A stretch of DNA of 64,000 nucleotides from Mesorhizobium onobrychidis (GTDB lineage Bacteria; Pseudomonadota; Alphaproteobacteria; Rhizobiales; Rhizobiaceae). The position numbers and the translations under genes were made by a program. Location: the NCBI RefSeq assembly GCF_024707545.1, contig NZ_CP062229.1:6367501-6431500 (forward strand), given 5' to 3'. The first letter of the stretch is position 1. Each line of letters begins with the position of its first letter. This document shows positions 17,009 to 25,904 of the stretch, piece by piece. The notes under the pieces were generated by a model. The model ran no database searches, had not been told where the DNA came from, and saw nothing but the letters and a program-made list of their open reading frames with translations.

Positions 17009-18812
17009 ACTGACGGCCCCTGGCTGGCATCGCGGAACGGCGCCTGACGGCACCGGCTTCATCCGTGCCGGATCCGGCGCGCCGGTCCTCCTCATCCACG
17101 GCGTCGGCATGAACGCGGCGATCTGGGGCCCCCAGATCGAGCTGATGAGGGACAGATGGGATGTGATCGCGATCGACATGCTGGGACACGGCCTGTCGCC
17201 GCTACCACCCGAGGACGCCAGCCTTGCCGACTATGCCGGACAGGCAATCCGGCTTCTTGATCACCTTGGCCTGGATGCCGTCTCGATCGTTGGCCATTCA
17301 ATGGGGGCGCTGGTCGGGCAGGAAATCGCTCTCAACGCACCCGAACGGGTCCGCCGCATCATGTCGCTCAACACGGTCTTTCGCCGCCCGGCGGACCTTG
17401 CGCAGGCGGTGCGCGAGCGCGCCGCCGAGCTGAATGGCGCGGAAAACCCGTCAGGGACGGACGCAACGATCGCGCGTTGGTTCGGCAACCCCGTCCCCGA
17501 CAGCCTGGCCGAGGCCGCAAGGACGACGCGCGCCGCACTGCAAAGCGTCAACTCCGAAGGCTATGCGCGCACATATCGACTTTTCGCCCATGCCGATGCG
17601 GCGCATGGCGATCGTCTTTCCGGTCTCGCGATGCCGGCCCTGTTCATGACCGGCTCCGAGGACAGAAATTCCTCGCCTGCGATGTCGGCGGCGATGGCAC
17701 GCCTCACGCCGCGAGGTCGCTGCGTCGTTCTGGAGGGCGAACGACATATGATGGCCGTAGCCTCGCCTGACGTGGTCACACGGCGCATTGTCGATTTTCT
17801 CGAGAGCAACGACGGCGCAAGCACATCGGCGCGACCGGCGATGGACACAGCCTTCGACGCGGGCGAATTCAGGCGGGCGCTCGGTTCCTTCCTGACCGGC
17901 GTTACCATCGTCACCGCGATCGGGCCAGAAGGAGAGCCTCGAGGCTTCACCGCCAATTCGTTTACATCCGTTTCGCTCGATCCGCCGCTTGTGCTGGTCT
18001 GCATCGCCAAGAAAGCGCTGGGTCATCCTGTGTTTTCGACGTCGAAGTGCTTTGCCATCAACGTGCTCTCGGAGGAACAGAGAGCCGCGTCCGGCGTCTT
18101 TGCTTCGAAATCGCAGGACAAGTTCTCGGCTGTCGAATGGCGCTTCGGCCCGACCGGCAGCCCGCTGCTCGGTGGATCGGTGGCGACGTTCGACTGTGAC
18201 ATGGAGCAGTTGGTCGACGCCGGCGACCATTCGATCCTCATCGGCCGCGTTCGCGAATTCTCCCACAATTCACAGCAGCCCCTCGGCTATTGCCGTGGCG
18301 CCTATGTCTCGCCCGGTCTCAGCCAGGAAGCGCTGGCGGCGGCGCCGCCGGACATGGAGGTCGGCGCGATCCTCGAAGACGAAGGCCGCGTGCTGTTCTT
18401 CGAAACCGTCGACGGCTTTTTCGAACTGCCGGCGGGCCGAGGGCTTGGGACGCCCGGCGACACGCGAAGCCTCAAGGGACGCCTCGCTGCGAAAGCCATC
18501 GAGGCTCATCTCGGATTCCTGTTTGCGGTCTGGGACGACGCCGCAAATCCATCGCGAACGCATGTCTACTACCGCGGCACGGTAGCCGCGCCCCACTCCA
18601 GCGATCGCCAGGTCCGGCTCGTCGACATCGACAGGATTGCCGGACTGAACATCGCCGACGCTGCTGTGCGCTCGATGCTCGCCCGCTACATTCGCGAATG
18701 CCGAGAGGATGCGTTTGGAGTCTATGTCGGCAACGAGGTCGAAGGTGAAGTCCGTCCGCTCGCCAAGCCGGTATCCATGAAACCCTCCCTTTCCCGGGGT
18801 GAACAGATATGA
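17001..18812 (+). CDS. Alpha/beta hydrolase - flavin reductase fusion with extra C-terminal domain
   Basis: A 603-aa multidomain enzyme. Residues 1-275 form an alpha/beta hydrolase with oxyanion HGVGMN, nucleophile Ser100 in GHSMG, Asp221 and His249. Residues 282-440 form a flavin reductase domain of the RutF/HpaC type (GSFLTGVTIVTA, FTANSFTSVSLDPPLVLVCI). Residues 455-600 form a third domain with a FFELPAGRG segment, possibly NUDIX-like. AAGGAGGT precedes ATG 17001. The fusion corresponds to RutD plus RutF of pyrimidine degradation and sits directly before a luciferase-like monooxygenase, for which it should supply reduced flavin. Confidence 0.88.
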   Translation: MAELTAPGWHRGTAPDGTGFIRAGSGAPVLLIHGVGMNAAIWGPQIELMRDRWDVIAIDMLGHGLSPLPPEDASLADYAGQAIRLLDHLGLDAVSIVGHSMGALVGQEIALNAPERVRRIMSLNTVFRRPADLAQAVRERAAELNGAENPSGTDATIARWFGNPVPDSLAEAARTTRAALQSVNSEGYARTYRLFAHADAAHGDRLSGLAMPALFMTGSEDRNSSPAMSAAMARLTPRGRCVVLEGERHMMAVASPDVVTRRIVDFLESNDGASTSARPAMDTAFDAGEFRRALGSFLTGVTIVTAIGPEGEPRGFTANSFTSVSLDPPLVLVCIAKKALGHPVFSTSKCFAINVLSEEQRAASGVFASKSQDKFSAVEWRFGPTGSPLLGGSVATFDCDMEQLVDAGDHSILIGRVREFSHNSQQPLGYCRGAYVSPGLSQEALAAAPPDMEVGAILEDEGRVLFFETVDGFFELPAGRGLGTPGDTRSLKGRLAAKAIEAHLGFLFAVWDDAANPSRTHVYYRGTVAAPHSSDRQVRLVDIDRIAGLNIADAAVRSMLARYIRECREDAFGVYVGNEVEGEVRPLAKPVSMKPSLSRGEQI

Positions 18813-19861
18813 AGTTCTCGCTCTTCGTCCATATGGAGCGCTCGGACCCGGCAAAGCCGCATGCCGAGCTCATCGACGAGCTCAAGGAACTGGTCCTGAT
18901 GGCCGAGGCGGCAGGCTTCGAGACGGCCTGGATCGGCGAACACCACGGCATGGAGTTCACCATCTCGCCAAACCCGTTCATCAACATCGCCTATCTCGGC
19001 GCCATGACGAAGCGCATCCGGCTCGGCACAGGAACGGTCATCGCGCCGTTCTGGCATCCGGTCAAGCTCGCCGGCGAGGCAGCCATGACCGACGTCATCA
19101 CGCGCGGCCGGCTCGACATCGGCATCGCGCGCGGCGCCTACAGCTATGAATACCAGCGCCTGTTCCCGGGGCTCGATGCCTGGGGCGCCGGCCAGCGCAT
19201 GCGCGAGATCATCCCCGCTATCAAGGGCCTCTGGGAAGGCGACTTCGAGATGTCCGGCGAGTTCTGGTCGTTTCCCTCGACCACCTCGTCGCCCAAGCCG
19301 GTGCAAAAACCGCACCCGCCGATCTGGGTGGCGGCGCGCGATCCGAACTCGCACGACTTCGCCGTGTCCAACGGCTGCAACGTCCAGGTGACGCCGCTCG
19401 CCTCCGGCGATGACGAGGTAACCAACCTGATGGAGCGCTTCAACGCGGCGTGCGCGGCGCATCCGGCCATGGCCCGGCCCGACATCATGCTGCTGATGCA
19501 TACGTTCGTTGCCGAGGACGCGGCCGATGCGGAGCAGCTGACGAAGGACCTGTCGCTGTTCTACTGCCAGTTCGGCGCGTGGTTCCAGAACAAGAAGCCT
19601 GTTCGCCATGGCATTTTGGAAGCTCTCACCGACGACGAGATCGCGGCCATGCCGCAATACGCGCCGGACAAGATCCGACAGAACCTGGTCATTGGCGAGG
19701 CCGAAGAGGTGATCAGCCGGCTGAAGGCATATGAGGCGCTCGGCTACGACCAATATTCGATCTGGATCGACAGCGGTCTACCGCACGAGCGCAAGAAGAA
19801 GTCCCTGCAGCTGTTTGTCGACAAGGTGATGCCAGCCTTCGGGCATGGGAGGCCGCAATGA
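18809..19861 (+). CDS. Luciferase-like (LLM) flavin-dependent monooxygenase
   Basis: A 350-aa TIM-barrel oxidoreductase of the bacterial luciferase family that uses reduced flavin and oxygen. Typical segments are ETAWIGEHHGMEF, RIRLGTGTVIAPFWHPVKLAGEA and GRLDIGIARGAY. It overlaps the fused reductase gene by 4 bp (ATGA) and the aldehyde dehydrogenase gene by 4 bp, so all three are translationally coupled. It probably oxygenates the imported substrate, as RutA does with uracil. The substrate is not evident. Confidence 0.88.
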   Translation: MKFSLFVHMERSDPAKPHAELIDELKELVLMAEAAGFETAWIGEHHGMEFTISPNPFINIAYLGAMTKRIRLGTGTVIAPFWHPVKLAGEAAMTDVITRGRLDIGIARGAYSYEYQRLFPGLDAWGAGQRMREIIPAIKGLWEGDFEMSGEFWSFPSTTSSPKPVQKPHPPIWVAARDPNSHDFAVSNGCNVQVTPLASGDDEVTNLMERFNAACAAHPAMARPDIMLLMHTFVAEDAADAEQLTKDLSLFYCQFGAWFQNKKPVRHGILEALTDDEIAAMPQYAPDKIRQNLVIGEAEEVISRLKAYEALGYDQYSIWIDSGLPHERKKKSLQLFVDKVMPAFGHGRPQ

Positions 19862-21333
19862 CCCTTGTGGCTTTCAGCAACTTCATAGATGGGGCGTTCG
19901 ATACGCCGACGGCCACCTTCGAAAGCACCGATCCGTCCACCGGAGCGCCCTGGGCGACGATGCCCGCCGCAACCGAAGCCGACGTCGACCGCGCCGTCGA
20001 GGCGGCGCACCGGACGCTGCACTCGGCCGCGTGGGCCTCGCTGACAGCGACCGCCCGAGGCAAGCTGCTGGTGCGCCTCGGCGACCTGGTCGTCGCCAAT
20101 GCCGGCCGCCTGGCCGAACTGGAAACGCGCGACACCGGCAAGATCATCCGAGAGACCCGCGCCCAGATCGCCTATGTCGGCGACTATTACCGCTACTATG
20201 GCGGGCTTGCCGACAAGCATGAAGGCTCGCATGTGCCTATCGACAAGGCCGATATGGACGTCACCATCAGGCGCGAGCCGATCGGCGTCGTCGCTGCCGT
20301 CGTGCCGTGGAATTCGCAGCTCTTCCTTTCGGCCGTCAAGCTCGGGCCGGCACTGGCGGCCGGCTGCACGGTCGTCTTGAAAGCCTCGGAAGACGGCCCA
20401 GCGCCGCTGCTGGCCTTCGCCGAACTCGTTCACGAGGCCGGATTTCCCGCCGGAAGCGTCAACATACTGACCGGGTTCGGGCACGATTGCGGCCGGCGCC
20501 TGACAAGTCATCCGCTGGTTTCACGCGTCGCCTTCACCGGCGGACCTTCGACCGCTCGCGCTATCGTCCGCAACACGGCGGAAAATCTCGCCTACACGAC
20601 GCTGGAGCTGGGCGGGAAAAGCCCGGTTGTCGTTTTCGCCGACGCCGACCTGGAAAGTGCGGCAAACGCGGTCGTGGCCGGGATTTTCGCGGCGTCTGGA
20701 CAAAGCTGCGTCGCCGGCTCGCGGCTGCTAGTCGAGCGTTCGATAAAAGGCGAGTTCCTCGACAGGCTGAAGCACAAGGCCGAGGCCATTAGGATAGGCG
20801 ATCCGCAGTATCCGGCCACCGAAATGGGACCGCTTGCAACGCCACGCCAGCGGGAATGGATCGAGAAGATCGTTGCCGAGAGCCTCGCCAAGGGCGGGAC
20901 GCTGGTCACCGGCGGAAAAAGGCCCGACGATCATTCGCGCGGCTTCTACTACGCACCGACCATCATCGACGCCGAGGATACAGCGCTGCCCTGCGTGCGG
21001 GAGGAATTGTTCGGTCCGGTGCTAAGCGTTCTCGCCTTCGACACGGAAGCTGAGGCGTTGGCGCTTGCCAACGACACGCCGTTCGGCCTGGCCTCGGGCG
21101 TGTTCACCACCAATCTCGCCAAGGCGCACCGCATGGCGCGCGACATCCATGCCGGCGTCGTCTGGGTCAACACATACCGCGCCGTTTCGCCGCTGGTGCC
21201 GTTCGGCGGTTACGGTCAGTCGGGGCTCGGCCGTGAGGGCGGGCTTGACGCAATCCGCGATTACACGCGCTCGAAATCCGTCTGGATACGAGTATCCGAC
21301 GAGCCGATCCCGGATCCGTTCGTCATGCGATGA
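19858..21333 (+). CDS. NAD(P)-dependent aldehyde dehydrogenase
   Basis: A 491-aa aldehyde dehydrogenase superfamily member with PWNSQ around Asn152, general base Glu250 in LELGGKSP, and catalytic Cys284 in GQSCVAGSR. It overlaps the LLM gene by 4 bp. It should oxidise a semialdehyde released by the monooxygenase/hydrolase steps to a carboxylic acid, comparable to the final oxidoreduction in pyrimidine breakdown. The solute-binding gene follows after 66 bp. Confidence 0.93.
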   Translation: MTLVAFSNFIDGAFDTPTATFESTDPSTGAPWATMPAATEADVDRAVEAAHRTLHSAAWASLTATARGKLLVRLGDLVVANAGRLAELETRDTGKIIRETRAQIAYVGDYYRYYGGLADKHEGSHVPIDKADMDVTIRREPIGVVAAVVPWNSQLFLSAVKLGPALAAGCTVVLKASEDGPAPLLAFAELVHEAGFPAGSVNILTGFGHDCGRRLTSHPLVSRVAFTGGPSTARAIVRNTAENLAYTTLELGGKSPVVVFADADLESAANAVVAGIFAASGQSCVAGSRLLVERSIKGEFLDRLKHKAEAIRIGDPQYPATEMGPLATPRQREWIEKIVAESLAKGGTLVTGGKRPDDHSRGFYYAPTIIDAEDTALPCVREELFGPVLSVLAFDTEAEALALANDTPFGLASGVFTTNLAKAHRMARDIHAGVVWVNTYRAVSPLVPFGGYGQSGLGREGGLDAIRDYTRSKSVWIRVSDEPIPDPFVMR

Positions 21334-21399
21334 GGGCAGCGCCAATCGCGCAATTTTCTCAAAAACAAGAAACCAAAACAACCAACAGAGGAGAATGAC

Positions 21400-22404
21400 A
21401 TGAAACTGATTTTGACCGGCATCCTGGCCGGACTCTTGGCGGCCACTGCCGCGCACGCCGATGAAATGGTGTTCACCAGCTGGGGCGGAACCACCCAGGA
21501 GGCGCAGACCAAATCCTGGGCTGCTCCGTTCGAAGCGAGTTCCGGCATCAAGGTCCTGCAGGACGGTCCGACGGACTACGGCAAGCTGAAGGCCATGGTG
21601 GAAGGCGGCAGCGTCGCCTGGGATGTCGTCGATGTCGAAATGGATTTCGCCATCAAGGCGGCCAAGGACGGCCTGCTGGAGCCGATCGATTTCAACGTCG
21701 TGCCAAAAGCCGATCTCGATCCTCGCTTCACCACCGACCATGCGGTCGGCAGCTTCTACTACTCCTTCGTTCTTGCCTGGAACAAAGGGGCCGTGTCGGG
21801 CGAACCGGCGGGCTGGGCCGACATGTTCGACCTGACGAAATTTCCCGGCAAACGCACGTTCTATAAATGGTCAGCGCCAGGCGTCATCGAAATCGCACTG
21901 CTGGCCGACGGCGTGCCGGCAGACAAGCTCTATCCGCTCGACCTCGACCGGGCGTTCAAGAAGCTTGACACGATCAAATCGGAAATCGTCTGGTGGGACA
22001 GCGGCGCGCAGTCGCAACAGCTGATCGCCTCCGGTGAAGCAGCCTTCGGTCAGCTCTGGAACGGACGTGTCTTCGCCCTCGAGCAGGACGGCGCAGATGT
22101 CGGCGTATCCTGGAATCAGAACATGACCGCCGCCGACGTACTCGTCATCCCCAAGGGGTCGAAGAACAAGGCGAGCGCCATGAAATTCCTGGCCGCTGCG
22201 ACAAGCCCGAAAAGCCAGGCAATGTTTGCTGAAGCAAGCGGCTACGCCCCCATCAACACGGCAGCCAAAGCCGAAATGCCGGGCGATGTCGTCAAGTCGC
22301 TGCCGGACGCCTATGTCGACGGGCAGATCAACCTCGACATGAACTACTGGGCTGAAAACCGCGATAAGATCGCGGAGCGCTGGTACGCGTGGCAGGCCAA
22401 ATAG
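21400..22404 (+). CDS. Extracellular solute-binding protein, polyamine type
   Basis: A 334-aa periplasmic binding protein of the PotD/spermidine-putrescine family (SBP_bac_8-like). It has a signal peptide ending near AAHADE and then MVFTSWGGTTQEAQTKSW, WDVVDVEMDF and VWWDSGAQSQQLIASGEAAF. AGAGGAG precedes the ATG. It feeds the two permeases and the ATPase downstream. A strong stem-loop separates it from the permease gene. The ligand is likely the nitrogenous substrate of the upstream enzymes. Confidence 0.9.
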   Translation: MKLILTGILAGLLAATAAHADEMVFTSWGGTTQEAQTKSWAAPFEASSGIKVLQDGPTDYGKLKAMVEGGSVAWDVVDVEMDFAIKAAKDGLLEPIDFNVVPKADLDPRFTTDHAVGSFYYSFVLAWNKGAVSGEPAGWADMFDLTKFPGKRTFYKWSAPGVIEIALLADGVPADKLYPLDLDRAFKKLDTIKSEIVWWDSGAQSQQLIASGEAAFGQLWNGRVFALEQDGADVGVSWNQNMTAADVLVIPKGSKNKASAMKFLAAATSPKSQAMFAEASGYAPINTAAKAEMPGDVVKSLPDAYVDGQINLDMNYWAENRDKIAERWYAWQAK

Positions 22405-22422
22405 CCGCTGATTTCATGAACC

Positions 22423-22448
22423 GGCGGGACGCTGCAAGGCGTCTCGCC
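22423..22448 (+). terminator. Stem-loop after the binding-protein gene
   Basis: GGCGGGACGC and GCGTCTCGCC pair over 10 bp (one G-U) around the 6-base loop TGCAAG. No U-run follows, so it is more likely an mRNA-stabilising or attenuating hairpin that favours binding-protein expression over the permeases than a full terminator. Confidence 0.6.
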
Positions 22449-22469
22449 TGATCTGACGGGATCATCGCC

Positions 22470-23330
22470 ATGTCGGGCAATTTGCTTCATCGACCGCCAA
22501 TCCTCCGAAGGCCAGATGGCATCGGCGGTGCCTTGCCGGCGCTGATCCTCATCAGCCTGTTCTTCGTGGTGCCGGTCGTGGCGTTGCTGTTGCGCAGCGT
22601 AACCGAACCCGTACCGGGCCTGCAGAACTACGCCAACCTGTTTGGCGACGGCACCTATGCGCGGGTCTTCTTCAACACCTTTCTGGTCGCCACCGTCGTT
22701 ACCACCGTCACAGTCATCGTGGCGTTTCCGGTCGCCTGGATGCTGGCGATCATGCCGCCCGCCCTCGGCTCGATTGTCTTCGGCATCATCATCCTGTCGA
22801 TGTGGACCAATCTGCTCACCCGCACCTATGCCTGGATGGTGCTGCTTCAACGCACCGGCGTCATCAACCGGACGCTGATGGATATTGGCCTGATCAGCGA
22901 GCCGCTGCCGCTGATCAACAACCTGACCGGCGTCACCATCGGCATGGTCTATATCATGCTGCCCTTCATGATACTGCCACTGGTCGGAACCTTGCGCGCC
23001 ATTGATCCGATGACGCTGCGCGCCGCCGCCCTGTGCGGTGCGAGCCCCTTCGACGCCTTCCGCCGCATCCTGCTGCCATTGTCGCTTCCCGGAATCGCTG
23101 CAGGCGGCCTGATGGTTTTCGTCATGTCGCTCGGCTATTTCGTGACGCCCACCCTGCTCGGCGGCACCTCCAACATGATGCTCGCCGCAATGATCGCCCA
23201 GATGATCCAGTCCCTGCTCAACTGGGGGCTCGGAAGCGCGGCGGCTTTCATCCTGCTTTCGGTGACCATGGCGCTCTATGCGCTGCAACTGCGTCTCGTC
23301 GGCGCCAAGCGCATGACAGGAGGCATCTGA
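22470..23330 (+). CDS. ABC importer permease, PotB-like
   Basis: A 286-aa inner-membrane permease with about six transmembrane helices (for example ALILISLFFVVPVVALLL and VVTTVTVIVAFPVAWMLAI). The cytoplasmic coupling loop is seen around RAAALCGASPFDAFRRILLPLSLPGI. It partners the PotC-like permease encoded 1 bp downstream and the PotA-like ATPase. Confidence 0.9.
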   Translation: MSGNLLHRPPILRRPDGIGGALPALILISLFFVVPVVALLLRSVTEPVPGLQNYANLFGDGTYARVFFNTFLVATVVTTVTVIVAFPVAWMLAIMPPALGSIVFGIIILSMWTNLLTRTYAWMVLLQRTGVINRTLMDIGLISEPLPLINNLTGVTIGMVYIMLPFMILPLVGTLRAIDPMTLRAAALCGASPFDAFRRILLPLSLPGIAAGGLMVFVMSLGYFVTPTLLGGTSNMMLAAMIAQMIQSLLNWGLGSAAAFILLSVTMALYALQLRLVGAKRMTGGI

Positions 23331-23331
23331 G

Positions 23332-24132
23332 ATGCTGCTCGACTACGACCGGCTGGGCTGGCTGCGCGCAGCACTTCTGGGCTTCACCGGCCTGGTTGCC
23401 GCGTTTCTGCTACTGCCGGTAGTCTTCATCGTGCTGCTGTCGTTCGGATCGTCGCGGTGGCTGGCTTTTCCGCCGCCCGGCTGGACGCTGAAATGGTATG
23501 AGGAGCTCTTCGCCGATCCGGCCTGGCTCGAAGCGGCGCTGACCAGCGCGCGCATTGCCACCATGGTCGCGATTCTTGCCGTCGCCGTCGGGCTCCTGGC
23601 TTCTTTCGCCCTGGTCAGGGGACAGTTTCGCGGGCGCAATACGCTTCGCGGCCTGCTGCTGACGCCAATGGTGCTGCCGGTCGTCGTCTTCGCCATCGCC
23701 ATCTATGCATTCTTCCTGCGGATCGGGCTCGGCGGCACCACGGCAGGCTTCGTCATCGCACACACAGTGCTGGCACTCCCCTTCGCCATCATTCCCATCA
23801 CCGCGGCACTCGAAGGTTTTGACAAATCCATCGAGGATGCGGCGATCGTCTGCGGCGCAAGCCCATTCCAAGCAAAACTCCGGGTTACCTTGCCGGCGAT
23901 CAAAATCGGGATCTTCTCGGCGGCGATCTTCGCCTTTCTCGCCTCATGGGACGAGGTGGTGGTCGCGATCTTCATGGCCAGCCCCACCTTGCAGACCTTG
24001 CCGGTCAAGATCTGGGGCAGCCTGCGCCAAGATCTTAGCCCGGTCATCGCCGCGGCCTCCAGCCTTCTCGTTCTTCTGACGCTGAGCCTGATGATCGTAA
24101 CCGCACTCATTCGGCGGAAATTGTCGAAATGA
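23332..24132 (+). CDS. ABC importer permease, PotC-like
   Basis: A 266-aa permease with about six transmembrane helices and the coupling loop DAAIVCGASPFQAKLRVTLP. An AGGAGG sequence in the preceding gene end provides the ribosome site. The stop overlaps the ATPase start by 4 bp (ATGA). It forms the membrane channel with the upstream permease. Confidence 0.9.
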   Translation: MLLDYDRLGWLRAALLGFTGLVAAFLLLPVVFIVLLSFGSSRWLAFPPPGWTLKWYEELFADPAWLEAALTSARIATMVAILAVAVGLLASFALVRGQFRGRNTLRGLLLTPMVLPVVVFAIAIYAFFLRIGLGGTTAGFVIAHTVLALPFAIIPITAALEGFDKSIEDAAIVCGASPFQAKLRVTLPAIKIGIFSAAIFAFLASWDEVVVAIFMASPTLQTLPVKIWGSLRQDLSPVIAAASSLLVLLTLSLMIVTALIRRKLSK

Positions 24133-25205
24133 CCGAACCCTTCCTCTCCATTCGCGACCTGCGCAAGACATTCGGCAGCTTCGTCGCCGTGCACGATGTC
24201 ACGATCGATATACCCAAGGGCGAATTCCTGACCTTTCTCGGCCCTTCCGGCTCTGGCAAATCGACGACGCTCTACGCGGTCGCCGGCTTTCAGCATCCGA
24301 CATCCGGCAACGTTCTTCTCGAAGGCAGGTCGCTGCTGTCGGTGCCGTCGCACAAGCGCAACATCGGCATGGTGTTCCAGCGCTACACGCTGTTCCAGCA
24401 TCTCACCGTCGCCGAGAACGTTGCCTTTCCGTTGCGCGTGCGCCGCCTGCCGGATGCCGAGGTGAAACGAAAAGTCACCGAGATGCTGTCGCTGGTGCGG
24501 CTGGAGAGTTTCGGCGGCCGATATCCTGGCGCGCTTTCCGGCGGACAGCAGCAGCGCGTGGCGCTTGCCCGGGCACTGGCCTACGATCCGCCGATCCTTT
24601 TGATGGACGAGCCGCTTTCGGCGCTCGACAAGAAGCTGCGCGAGGAAATCCAGGCCGAGATACGGCGCATCCACCGCGAAACCGGCGTAACGATTCTTTA
24701 CGTCACCCACGATCAGGACGAGGCGCTGCATCTTTCGGATCGCATCGCGCTGTTTCGGGACGGGCGCATCGAGCAGATCGGCACCGGTGAGGACCTCTAT
24801 CTGAGACCTGCGAGCGAATTCGTGGCCAGCTTCATCGGAAATTCCAATTTCCTGCCGGCCGAGCATCTTGAAACCGTCAACGGCTCCGCCACGATCCGCT
24901 TGGCCGATGGCTCGGTCGTCTCGGGCGTCAGGATCGATCAGGACTTCAGCCAAGGCCAGAAGACCAGGCTGATGGTGCGGCCGGAAGCGTTTCGACTGAG
25001 ACCCGGCCCGGCCACTGCCGGGCTTGCGGTCGAGTTCATCGACACCGCCTTCTTCGGCGAGCGGCGTCGCGTCATCGCGCGCACGGCCGCCGGCCAGGAG
25101 ATCGACGTCAGGCCGACATCCGACATGGCGGAAGCACATGAAGGCATCGCCTCGAGCAGACAGATTTTTTTCGATCCCGCCGCCGCATTTCTGTTTCCAG
25201 CCTGA
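24129..25205 (+). CDS. ABC importer ATPase, PotA-like
   Basis: A 358-aa ATPase with Walker A GPSGSGKST, signature LSGGQQQRVALARALA, Walker B ILLMDEPLSALD, switch His in YVTHDQDEAL, and a C-terminal TOBE-type regulatory domain from about residue 240. It closes the operon begun at 16421. The catalytic residues are intact. Confidence 0.93.
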   Translation: MTEPFLSIRDLRKTFGSFVAVHDVTIDIPKGEFLTFLGPSGSGKSTTLYAVAGFQHPTSGNVLLEGRSLLSVPSHKRNIGMVFQRYTLFQHLTVAENVAFPLRVRRLPDAEVKRKVTEMLSLVRLESFGGRYPGALSGGQQQRVALARALAYDPPILLMDEPLSALDKKLREEIQAEIRRIHRETGVTILYVTHDQDEALHLSDRIALFRDGRIEQIGTGEDLYLRPASEFVASFIGNSNFLPAEHLETVNGSATIRLADGSVVSGVRIDQDFSQGQKTRLMVRPEAFRLRPGPATAGLAVEFIDTAFFGERRRVIARTAAGQEIDVRPTSDMAEAHEGIASSRQIFFDPAAAFLFPA

Positions 25206-25314
25206 CAGACAGTTCTGACTTCAGCGCGGCGGATCTCGCGCTAAAGCCTCACCAGGTCTGAGAAGTTCATCGCCGGCTAAGGAGCCCAACGCGGTGGCGG
25301 TCTGGAACGGCATC

Positions 25315-25796
25315 TCAGGCAGCCGGTGCCTCGATGGTGACTCCGTATTTGGCGGCGATGGCCACGAGCTTTCCCATTTCCGGCATGCCGGCAGCGGTCG
25401 CGGCATCAAATTCTGCAAACATCTGATCAAGGCCGCAACTCGGCGCGCAAAGGACGAGCACGCGAGCCGGCTTGTCGCCGACATTGCGGATGGCACGGCG
25501 CCGGCCACGTGCGCCGAAGAAGAAGCCGCCGGGCGCAACGCGATGGGGCGCAGAGTCGCCCTCGAATTCGATAACGAGTTCGCCGCTCAGCACATAGAAG
25601 GCTTCATCCTCACGACCATGGGTGTGCGGCGGTACTCCCGCGCCCGGCGGAACCCGGACTCCCAAAGCGAGAAGGACCCCGCGGTCTCGGCGCCGGTGGC
25701 TTTGTAGATATGGGTGATGCCCAGAATGTTGAGCGTCGACCCGACCGCCGGCTCGCGAACGAACGGCTCGGCTGCTTTAACTTTGGCATCCATCAT
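25315..25796 (-). pseudogene. Cupin-domain protein gene, frameshifted
   Basis: The 5' frame, starting at ATG 25796 behind AAGGAG, encodes VKAAEPFVREPAVGSTLNIL and ATGAETAGSFSL. The downstream frame encodes the conserved cupin VPPHTHGREDEAFYVLSGEL with metal-ligand His, His and Glu, then a C-terminal helix. Adding one base to the AAA run at 25664-25666 (TTT on the coding strand) would fuse them into a normal cupin of about 160 aa. It is divergent from a LysR gene that may control it. Either a pseudogene or a sequence error. Confidence 0.7.
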
Positions 25797-25904
25797 CGAT
25801 CTCCTTTGCGGTTCAGGTGGCTCACCAAGAGATTGGCCCGTTCTCGCCCGTCGATTAGCCGGAATTGTATGGACAAGCTGTCCGGATTTCAGGACAATCG
25901 AATT

